From JALOPX01 sp041309605 (GTDB lineage Bacteria; Krumholzibacteriota; Krumholzibacteriia; Krumholzibacteriales; Krumholzibacteriaceae): a DNA stretch of 6,872 bases. Every line of letters begins with the position of its first letter. Within the stretch, counting starts at the first letter, position 1. A program made the position numbers and the translations under genes. The notes under the pieces were generated by a model, which saw only the letters and a program-made list of their open reading frames with translations, made no database searches and was not told where the DNA came from. The stretch lies in assembly GCA_041309605.1 (NCBI GenBank), contig JBFYZH010000028.1, forward strand, positions 1 through 6,872, written 5' to 3'. Below, piece after piece: positions 1 through 5,552 of this stretch.

Positions 1-1701
1 GATGGCTACAAGTTGATACTGCAGACCTCTCCCGCGGTCCTGACCGACGTCGTCAGGAGGGGAAAGGTCGAGGCATCCCTGCAGGCCGGTCAGGGTACGG
101 GCGGGCGCATCGACCTTTCAGGCCTCTCGTTTTATCCCGGAGAGAGTCCGGAAGAGGGGGAAGTGCGCCTGGTCTCGGGCTTTGTTGAATTCAACCCGTC
201 CGTCGACATCTCGCTGGCCATACAGGGACGATCCATAACCGAATTCGAAGTGACCGCCTCCGGGCCGGCCGTATTCGATCTGGAGGTGAGCGCCGATCTC
301 CCGGGCGCGTTCGATCGATCAGGCGTGATCGACCTCGTATCTCTGCGCCGCAGGATGGAACTCCAGTTCGATGCCGTTCCCCTCGTCGTCGATATCGAAT
401 TGGATCTCAAGGCAAAAGTGGCGATGGAGGGCCGTTTCTTCGACGACTGTGCGTACAGCTGCGTCTCGTCGGGCCTGGTGCTGTATGGAGCAAGGTACCA
501 GGACGGCCAATGGGCGGACATCGACATGACCGCCTTCGATCACGATTGCAGCGATATGGCCTGCGAATCCTACGCGGACGGAGCGGTGACCGTCACGATC
601 GAACCGGTGATCCGCGTGTCATTTGACGGCGAAGAGAACCTTTCGATACGGTTTTCCTCCTCGATTGAGGCGAACTCGGCGACCGGGATCCCTCCCGAGT
701 GGCGGTGGGCGCTGTCCGCGATAAGATCGGCTTCGTTTGTTTTCAACCCGGGCATCCTTGGCGGCGGCATCACGAGGTTCGAGAAGTCTGGCGGCGATAT
801 CACGGCCGAGCTGCGGTACGGCCCCTACCGCACTGACGATTTCATTTTCGTACTCTCGTGGGGCGGGGAAGGCACGGAAGAGGAAAACTTCCTCAACCCG
901 TCCGGCGTAACGGCGGGAATCGACGGGTCGATCTACGTAAGCGATAAAAACTGCCACAGCATAAAAAGGTTTTCTCCGGACGGCGTTTTCATCTCCTCCT
1001 GGGGCTCGTTCGGCGCCGAAACCGGCCGGATGAGTTTCCCGGCGGGAATCGCCTGCGGCCCCGACGGGGACGTTTACATCGCCGACAGCGGGAATCACAG
1101 GATACAGAGATTCAGCCCGGACGGCGCCTTCGTGTCGCAGTGGGGATCGTACGGGAACGGCCCCGGGCAGTTCGCCGATCCACAGGATGTGGCATTCTCC
1201 CCCGACGGCCACATCTACGTCTGCGACAGCTTCGCGAACATGGTGCAGAAGTTCACAGCCGAAGGCGTCTTCATTCTGGGATGGGGCGGCCAGGGAAATG
1301 GCGAAGGCCTTTTCAACGGGCCCATGGGCATAACGTGCGACGGCGACGGTTGCGTCTATGTTTCGGAGTGCTACAACCATCGCATCCAGAAGTTCGATTC
1401 GGACGGCGCGTACATTTCAGGGTGGGGCCGGTCCGGATCGGCCGAAGGTCTTTTCGATTGCCCCGTGGATCTTGCCGCCGGAGTGGACGGAAGGATTTAC
1501 GTTGTCGATTACGGCAACGACCGCGTACAGATCTTCACTGCCTGGGGAACCCCCCTGTCAACGCTGGGGTTCCGCGGCTCGGGTGACGGCGGATTCGACG
1601 GCCCGTACGGCATCGTTTTCTCGGCGGATGGAGACCTCTTTGTGACCGATGCAGGCAACCACCGCATGCAGAGATTCGCCCCTCTGGCCGAAAGCGAATG
1701 A
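1..1701 (+). CDS. NHL-repeat six-bladed beta-propeller protein with a beta-rich N-terminal domain (5' partial)
   Basis: The reading frame is open from the first base of the window (codons D-G-Y-K precede the first possible start, a TTG at 13 with no Shine-Dalgarno), so the true start almost certainly lies upstream. Numbering here is from that TTG. Residues 1-275 are beta-strand-rich with alternating hydrophobics and match no domain I can name; they include two cysteine pairs, C146/C150 and C179/C184. Residues 277-559 hold six NHL repeats with the usual signatures 'PDG.vYiaD.gNhRiQrF', starting at 295, 342, 389, 436, 483 and 530, each joined by a 17-residue 'F...WG..G...G.F' linker. NHL propellers are non-enzymatic in most bacterial cases and act as protein, ligand or polymer binding scaffolds. 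No catalytic peptidylglycine-lyase type site is evident. Location is unknown because the N-terminus is missing, but the cysteines and the neighbours suggest export. The stop codon abuts the stop of the opposing gene with no spacer. Confident in the NHL call; the function is not known. Confidence 0.93.
   Translation, partial: DGYKLILQTSPAVLTDVVRRGKVEASLQAGQGTGGRIDLSGLSFYPGESPEEGEVRLVSGFVEFNPSVDISLAIQGRSITEFEVTASGPAVFDLEVSADLPGAFDRSGVIDLVSLRRRMELQFDAVPLVVDIELDLKAKVAMEGRFFDDCAYSCVSSGLVLYGARYQDGQWADIDMTAFDHDCSDMACESYADGAVTVTIEPVIRVSFDGEENLSIRFSSSIEANSATGIPPEWRWALSAIRSASFVFNPGILGGGITRFEKSGGDITAELRYGPYRTDDFIFVLSWGGEGTEEENFLNPSGVTAGIDGSIYVSDKNCHSIKRFSPDGVFISSWGSFGAETGRMSFPAGIACGPDGDVYIADSGNHRIQRFSPDGAFVSQWGSYGNGPGQFADPQDVAFSPDGHIYVCDSFANMVQKFTAEGVFILGWGGQGNGEGLFNGPMGITCDGDGCVYVSECYNHRIQKFDSDGAYISGWGRSGSAEGLFDCPVDLAAGVDGRIYVVDYGNDRVQIFTAWGTPLSTLGFRGSGDGGFDGPYGIVFSADGDLFVTDAGNHRMQRFAPLAESE
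895..1689 (+). repeat. Six tandem NHL repeats, 141-bp (47-residue) period
   Basis: Six copies start at residues 295, 342, 389, 436, 483 and 530 of the NHL protein, with no insertion or deletion between any two. Conserved positions are the Gly/Pro pair at the start, 'DG.(I/V)YV.D' in the middle and 'N.R.Q.F' at the end. Copies 3 and 5 depart most: copy 3 has 'FANMVQKF' in place of the 'NHRIQ' motif, and copy 5 has 'NDRVQIF'. The copies have diverged in DNA sequence, so this is an old protein repeat, not a recent DNA amplification. Confidence 0.92.
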
Positions 1702-2043
1702 TCACAGGGACTCATCCAGGATACTGAAATTTTCGATAGTCCCATCCTCGATATACGATTCAAGTATGCCGGCGTCGCAGGCGAGGTTCTCAAGCCTGCC
1801 GTCATTACTGCTGAAAAATCGTTCTATTTCGTCTTCGGGCATGTCGCAGGCGACCAGAAAATCGACGACCTTTTCGAGTTGTCTCAGATCGATCCTTTTT
1901 TGCGAGGCTATCTCCAGAAGGGTATCCCGGTACTTATCGATCGTCTCCTGCAGCGGATCGAACCTCGTCCCCGCCGATTCCAGGAAACGGTCGACGAAAT
2001 CCCTTATCACCTCGCTCGAGCCGCTGAAAGATATTCTGTTCAT
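1702..2043 (-). CDS. Small acidic helix-rich protein of unknown function, second gene of the pentapeptide operon
   Basis: This 113-residue protein is not recognised. It begins M-N-R-I-S-F at an ATG (2043-2041). It has no signal peptide or membrane segment, is rich in Asp/Glu, and reads as a string of amphipathic helices: about 9-24 ('EVIRDFVDRFLE'), 28-66 ('LQETIDKYRDTLLEIA' then 'LRQLEKVVDFLVAC') and 70-106. Two cysteines occur, C66 and C89. The start lies 6 bp after the stop of the upstream pentapeptide gene, with only a run of Gs in between. No clean Shine-Dalgarno is placed at normal spacing, although a G-rich stretch lies at the end of the upstream gene, so translation is probably coupled. 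It is likely cytoplasmic, and a partner or regulator of the pentapeptide protein is the obvious guess, from operon position only. The reading frame is uninterrupted and ends exactly at the stop of the convergent NHL gene. Confidence 0.8.
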   Translation of the reverse strand: MNRISFSGSSEVIRDFVDRFLESAGTRFDPLQETIDKYRDTLLEIASQKRIDLRQLEKVVDFLVACDMPEDEIERFFSSNDGRLENLACDAGILESYIEDGTIENFSILDESL

Positions 2044-2049
2044 CCCCCG

Positions 2050-2736
2050 TCACACCCCCGCCCGGCCGCCCGGCCTGTCCGGAACGCCGATCTGTATGAT
2101 AGGCCCGGGAAGATCCTGGTCCGAAACCGCGCCGTAAAGCCTGTTAAGGGCGCCGAGTATCTCCTGGCTCGCCCTCACCGAGACCGGATCGGCAAGATCG
2201 ACCTGCAGCCTGCTTGTTTTCGTCGAGACATGGGAACTGCGGATCAGGGCTCCCTCCAGGTCGTCGAAATCGAAGGCTTCCTCCCCGCAGTCTATCGAGA
2301 TCAGCCCGTTCGCGAAATTCAGAAGTGTCTGGAGCCACAGCGCATTCGCGGCACACTCCGAACCTTCGAGATCCGCCCTGTAAAGGATCGCGTCTTCGAG
2401 ATTCACACCTGTCAGGTCGGCCTTTCTAAGGTCGGCCCCCATCATGTTCGCTCTACGAAGATCGGCCCCCCCCAACCACGCGTTACGCAGGTCCGCCTCC
2501 ATAAGATCCGCGCCCGTCAGGTCGGTATTTTCGAGGTTGGCGCCTCTGAGGTCGGCGCCAGGCAGCATCGCCCCGCGCAGGTCCGCCCCGCGAAGATTGA
2601 TCCCCGCCAGCCTCCTGACTTTGATGTTCGAAAACGACAGGTCGGGCCTGGCCCCGGGATTCTCCTGTCGCCATTTGTTCCAGGCAGCCACTCCGCCGTC
2701 AAGAACCGCTTTATGCTCCTGATCCGCCATCGACAC
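2050..2736 (-). CDS. Pentapeptide-repeat protein with a C-terminal domain of unknown type
   Basis: The 228-residue protein has three parts. Residues 15-33 carry 'VAAWNKWRQENP..RPDLS', a lead-in common in pentapeptide-repeat proteins. Residues 33-127 are 19 uninterrupted pentapeptides of A(D/N)L-x-x type, expected to form a right-handed quadrilateral beta-helix of nearly five coils. Residues 128-228 form a separate region with a helical start, then a likely strand 'RLQVDLADP', a helix 'SQEILGALNRLYGAV' and a strand 'PIIQIGV'. Pentapeptide proteins include DNA-mimicking gyrase protectors (Qnr/MfpA) and protein-interaction scaffolds. Nothing here proves gyrase binding, and the extra C-terminal domain is unlike Qnr. 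No signal peptide is present, so it is probably cytoplasmic. The start could be GTG at 2736 or ATG at 2730. The G-rich site at 2750-2741 (AGAGGGAAGG) puts GAGGG 8 nt from the GTG and GGAAGG 10 nt from the ATG, so both are possible. It is the first gene of a two-gene operon. Confidence 0.92.
   Translation of the reverse strand: MSMADQEHKAVLDGGVAAWNKWRQENPGARPDLSFSNIKVRRLAGINLRGADLRGAMLPGADLRGANLENTDLTGADLMEADLRNAWLGGADLRRANMMGADLRKADLTGVNLEDAILYRADLEGSECAANALWLQTLLNFANGLISIDCGEEAFDFDDLEGALIRSSHVSTKTSRLQVDLADPVSVRASQEILGALNRLYGAVSDQDLPGPIIQIGVPDRPGGRAGV
2356..2640 (-). repeat. 19 tandem pentapeptide repeats (15-bp period)
   Basis: Residues 33-127 of the pentapeptide protein run in strict five-residue register with Leu (once Met, once Ile) at the central position and mostly Ala-Asp or Ala-Asn before it. 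The best copies are 'LRGAD', 'LPGAD', 'LRGAN', 'LTGAD', 'LRKAD'. The edges are looser (LSFSN, IKVRR at the start; LEDAI, LEGSE at the end), as expected for the capping coils. On the plus strand the period shows as recurring 'GGTCGGC/GGTCCGC' words every 15 bp. Confidence 0.93.
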
Positions 2737-2809
2737 GGCACCTTCCCTCTCGCCGTCCCTCCTTTTGCCCGTCTGAAATACGTCGCCACGGAACCGCAGG
2801 TTACATCCA

Positions 2810-2838
2810 ATAATCGCTCAGAAACCGGGATATTGCAA
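2810..2838 (-). promoter_or_regulatory. Candidate sigma-70-type promoter for the pentapeptide operon, with a palindrome over its -35
   Basis: On the minus strand TTGCAA (2838-2833) is followed by exactly 17 bp and GATTAT (2815-2810), each matching four of six consensus bases. The start of transcription would fall near 2803, about 65-70 nt before the gene. The -35 sits inside a perfect 10-bp palindrome TATTGCAATA (2831-2840), which could be a protein-binding site. This is a by-eye match, and in this lineage promoter consensus is not well known. Confidence 0.35.
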
Positions 2839-2857
2839 TAGCGCCTTGCGGGACATG

Positions 2858-2881
2858 CCTTCCAACCGGCCTTCCAACCGG
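2858..2881 (+). repeat. Perfect 12-bp tandem duplication in the divergent intergenic region
   Basis: CCTTCCAACCGG occurs twice head to tail with no mismatch and no spacer, between the two divergent promoters. It could be a paired operator (12 bp is close to one helical turn, so both sites face nearly the same side of the DNA) or a simple slippage duplication. Confidence 0.85.
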
Positions 2882-2893
2882 TATTAAAAGGCG

Positions 2894-2907
2894 AAAAAAT
2901 ATTTTTT
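2894..2907. promoter_or_regulatory. AT-rich 14-bp perfect palindrome upstream of the surface-protein promoter
   Basis: AAAAAATATTTTTT is a perfect inverted repeat starting 19 bp upstream of the proposed plus-strand -35 element. An A-tract/T-tract of this kind may act as an UP-like element or a bend and nucleoid-protein site. It has no GC stem, so it is not a convincing intrinsic terminator. Confidence 0.4.
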
Positions 2908-2925
2908 ACTTCATCGACAAAAGTA

Positions 2926-2955
2926 TTGAAATAAGCTTAAGCACTATAATATATT
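2926..2955 (+). promoter_or_regulatory. Candidate promoter of the surface-protein/lipoprotein operon
   Basis: TTGAAA (2926-2931) is followed by 18 bp and TATATT (2950-2955), each close to the sigma-70 consensus. A perfect TATAAT also lies at 2945-2950 but would be only 13 bp from that -35. The expected transcript start is near 2962, giving a leader of roughly 70 nt. The spacer contains two overlapping 8-bp palindromes, TAAGCTTA (2932-2939) and GCTTAAGC (2935-2942), a natural position for a repressor site. The region is by far the most AT-rich in the window. Confidence 0.5.
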
Positions 2956-3022
2956 GTAGTAGCTGGATGTCCCCGGAAACATGACCGCCGGCCCGGGGAA
3001 ATTTCCGGAACCGTGGGCAAAT

Positions 3023-3026
3023 GGAG
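3023..3026 (+). promoter_or_regulatory. Ribosome binding site that sets the surface-protein start at 3035
   Basis: GGAG lies 8 nt before the ATG at 3035. The frame is open back to an ATG at 2981, but that codon has no good Shine-Dalgarno, and the 18 extra residues it would add are not signal-peptide-like. Starting at 3035 puts the basic and hydrophobic signal peptide right at the N-terminus. Confidence 0.7.
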
Positions 3027-3034
3027 AAAATTTA

Positions 3035-5539
3035 ATGGAACGAATCTGGAACCGGCTATGTGGCCTCGGCTGTGTTTCCGCGTGTGTGCTTGTCCTGCTT
3101 GCCTTCCCTGCATCTCACCCGACAGCTTCGAACCGGGACAATCCGGTTTTCGACAAATCCCGTCCGATCGAGTATATTCCGGAGGTGAATGGAGAATTCG
3201 TCCACAACGTGGGCGAGTTGCAAATGAACATCACCAACTGGGGCATCGTCGGCTCCATGCCGATGAGCAATTACAGGATGGGAGATTACCCCTCCGCTCA
3301 ATATCCGGCCGGTTCCAGTGTTGAGTATCTCTATGCGGCGGGACTCTGGGTGGGAGCCCTGAAAAACGGCATCCCCTGCGTCTCGACCGGGTACCCCGAG
3401 GACGAATTCCGCCCTCCGATGGACGAAATAAACACGATTTACCGATCGTACGAGGGAGACCTCCGGGGAGGTCATCTCCCCCGCCCGGCGGATGATGATC
3501 TCGACGGCAGGGTCGACGAGGACCCGCTCAATGGGTACGACGACGACAGAGACGGGCGTATCGATGAGGATTTCGCCGCCATAGGGAACCAGATGTTTTC
3601 CTGCCGGTACGGCGATTACCAGCCAACATCTACACTTCTTTGGCCGCAGCATTCCCCGATGTTTATAGATATTCACCAGGAAAGTTACCAGTGGGGGGAG
3701 GATGTTTTCAACGATTTTGTCGGAGTCAAGTATACCGTGACAAATTTGGGTATTAGTTATCTCAGCGATGTATACATCGGGATTTACGCGGATCTCGACG
3801 CCGGCCCGAGAGACCGGGGAACATACCACGTGGACGACCAGGTCGGCTTCTGGGAGGGGAGATGGTGCGCTCCGAAGGGAAACGCCGAGTACCCGGTCAG
3901 CATCAGAATCGCCTACGTTTACGACGCGGACGGTGACGAAGGCCGGACGCCGGGTTATTTCGGAATTGCGCTGCTCGGGCATACTCAATCCGGCGACGGA
4001 TCGTACGCGCCGCCGTTTCCATATCTCGGCCTCGCCTCCTTCCAGGTTTTCCGCGGACTCCAGCCCTTTATGAGCGGCGGAGACGCCACCAACGACTTCG
4101 AACGTTACAATGTCATATCTTCCAGTGAGCACGACCCCGATACGAACATCCCAGGTGACTACAGGATCCTTCTCAGCGCAGGGCCTTTTAATTACCTCAT
4201 GCACGGAATGTCGATCGACGTGAGCGTGGCGTATGTCGCCGGCAGCGATTTCGAGGATATGCTCGACCACACCGCCGTAGCGCAACTTATCTATAACGGC
4301 GTCTGGTACGACCTCGACGGAAAACCCAAAACCGGCATCGATCGCCGGGAAACGCCCGTGCCGGGTCCTTTGAAGGATTATGATCCGGATTACTGCGACG
4401 ACATCCTGGAAAAGATTAACGTCATAAGAGGCGATACGATCTGGTCCAATATCGATTGCTTTTATGAAATGATGGATTTGAACGATGATAACTGCTACAA
4501 GCCGCTGGGAGTGGACATAAACTATTACGCGACCGGGCTCAACGGCCAGGAGCACAACCTGCACTGGATAACCGGAGGGGCTCCCCCCGCGCCCAATATG
4601 CGTGTCGTCCCGGGAGACCATTGCGTGAGCGTGTTCTGGGACAATCTCAGCGAAACCACCCCCGATATATTGTCAGGGCTCAATGATTTCGAAGGGTACC
4701 AGATTTACAGGGCGGACGATTGGCACAGACCGCTCGGAAGCAGCATTGCCGACGGCCCCGGTTCCGATCTGTGGTCGCTCATCGAGACCAGGGACCTGAT
4801 CAACGGGATAAACCCCGATGTCGATTTCAAGCTGCCCTTCGAGTCGGGCGGCTGGGAATATTCTCCGCTTCAAAACGTACCCGAACGGGAAACCTTGATC
4901 ACGGCCTTCGAGGAGTCCCTGTACTATTCTCCAATAGAAACCCCCGCATGCCCTCCCGGACTGACCAGGGAAATGTGCGACACAATCGAGACTATCGCCA
5001 GGCACAACCTCGAACTCGAGGGCGGTAAAAAGTATTATAAATTCGTCGACGAATCGGCCAAGAACGGGCTTCCATATTTCTATTCGGTCGTGGCCTACGA
5101 CCATCAATACTCGGGATCGAAGCCGTCGGGCCTTGGAAGATTCAATTCTCCCTCGGCAAATTTCGTCTACACGCAGGCGTTGTCGAAGGCACAGGAAGCG
5201 GGGTCGTATAATAAAGCCATGGTATACGCCGTTCCCAATCCGGTCACGACCGAAAGCATGGCTCCCTGGACGCTCGGCCCCACGAACGATGACGCCTCGG
5301 GGCTGAAGGTCGAACTGAGAAACCTTCCGAAGTGCAGGTCCGTTATAAGGATATTCACAATCGCCGGCGATCTCGTTCAGAAGATCGATCATGACGGCGG
5401 CGAGGGAAACGGCACCGTCGAATGGAACCTCGTTTCACGGAACGGGCAGGATGTGGGAAGCGGAGTGTATATTTTCGCCGTGGAACCTCAGGACGGCCGT
5501 TTCGAGAGGACTATAGGAAAATTCGTAATCATCCGGTGA
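3035..5539 (+). CDS. Secreted surface protein with FN3-like region and FlgD-like / type IX-like C-terminal domain
   Basis: The protein has 834 residues from the ATG at 3035, the start chosen by its Shine-Dalgarno and signal peptide. Residues 1 to about 32 are a Sec signal peptide (M-E-R-I-W-N-R, then a hydrophobic stretch to 'LLAFPA', cleavage near 'ASHPTA'). Residues 48-109 hold motifs 'GEFVHNVG', 'NITNWG' and 'YLYAAGLWVGAL' that I associate with large uncharacterised surface proteins of FCB-allied phyla. Residues 153-179 carry two Asp-rich loops. Residues about 516-690 look like a fibronectin-III unit ('VSVFWDN', 'FEGYQIYR', 'PYFYSVVAYD') with a long insertion. Residues about 724-834 are a FlgD-like Ig fold with 'PNPV', 'IAGDLV', 'GSGVYIF' and a final 'FVIIR', the layout of type IX type-A sorting domains. 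The expected site is the cell surface or exterior. No enzyme motif is seen, so a structural or adhesive role is inferred. It is the first gene of an operon with the lipoprotein 13 bp downstream. Confidence 0.9.
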   Translation: MERIWNRLCGLGCVSACVLVLLAFPASHPTASNRDNPVFDKSRPIEYIPEVNGEFVHNVGELQMNITNWGIVGSMPMSNYRMGDYPSAQYPAGSSVEYLYAAGLWVGALKNGIPCVSTGYPEDEFRPPMDEINTIYRSYEGDLRGGHLPRPADDDLDGRVDEDPLNGYDDDRDGRIDEDFAAIGNQMFSCRYGDYQPTSTLLWPQHSPMFIDIHQESYQWGEDVFNDFVGVKYTVTNLGISYLSDVYIGIYADLDAGPRDRGTYHVDDQVGFWEGRWCAPKGNAEYPVSIRIAYVYDADGDEGRTPGYFGIALLGHTQSGDGSYAPPFPYLGLASFQVFRGLQPFMSGGDATNDFERYNVISSSEHDPDTNIPGDYRILLSAGPFNYLMHGMSIDVSVAYVAGSDFEDMLDHTAVAQLIYNGVWYDLDGKPKTGIDRRETPVPGPLKDYDPDYCDDILEKINVIRGDTIWSNIDCFYEMMDLNDDNCYKPLGVDINYYATGLNGQEHNLHWITGGAPPAPNMRVVPGDHCVSVFWDNLSETTPDILSGLNDFEGYQIYRADDWHRPLGSSIADGPGSDLWSLIETRDLINGINPDVDFKLPFESGGWEYSPLQNVPERETLITAFEESLYYSPIETPACPPGLTREMCDTIETIARHNLELEGGKKYYKFVDESAKNGLPYFYSVVAYDHQYSGSKPSGLGRFNSPSANFVYTQALSKAQEAGSYNKAMVYAVPNPVTTESMAPWTLGPTNDDASGLKVELRNLPKCRSVIRIFTIAGDLVQKIDHDGGEGNGTVEWNLVSRNGQDVGSGVYIFAVEPQDGRFERTIGKFVIIR
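3491..3571 (+). repeat. Paired Asp-rich calcium-loop-like motifs, DDD(L/R)DGR(V/I)DED
   Basis: Two near-identical 11-residue motifs at residues 153-163 and 169-179 of the surface protein are separated by five residues, so they recur every 16 residues (48 bp). The D-x-D-x-D-G core is the hallmark of calcium-binding loops in EF-hand, dockerin and thrombospondin type 3 repeats. Here the flanking helices of an EF-hand are absent, so a thrombospondin-3-like or free loop is more likely. Calcium binding is inferred. Confidence 0.75.
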
Positions 5540-5552
5540 GGTATACAAAGAT

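Noticed and set aside
13..15. TTG at 13 as the true start of the NHL gene
   Set aside because: The frame is open through the window edge, there is no Shine-Dalgarno and no signal peptide follows, so the gene is truncated by the window.
619..1380. A 253-codon minus-strand frame opposite the NHL gene
   Set aside because: It is antisense to the NHL repeats, with regular 'VGDVNV/VADVDV' echoes of the propeller period and no ribosome site or domain of its own.
1707..1743. GGGACT...AGTCCC inverted repeat at the convergent junction as a terminator
   Set aside because: The stem is only 6 bp with a 25-nt loop and no T-tract on either strand, so it is a weak chance pairing inside the small gene's coding sequence.
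2356..2640. The 15-bp periodic DNA as a CRISPR array or tandem DNA repeat
   Set aside because: The period is explained by pentapeptide coding; the units are imperfect and have no spacers.
1879..2841. A 320-codon plus-strand frame opposite the pentapeptide operon
   Set aside because: Its repeated 'QVG..EVGA' pattern is the mirror of the 15-bp pentapeptide period. The minus-strand reading gives a recognised fold and the plus-strand one does not.
2981..3034. Earlier in-frame ATG at 2981 for the surface protein
   Set aside because: No proper Shine-Dalgarno precedes it, and it would bury the signal peptide behind 18 polar, proline-rich residues. The ATG at 3035 has GGAG at 8 nt.
3056..4621. A 521-codon open frame on the minus strand opposite the surface-protein gene
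   Set aside because: It lies wholly antisense to a gene with a signal peptide and recognisable domains. Its translation is low-complexity in style with no domain, and long antisense frames are common in GC-rich genes.
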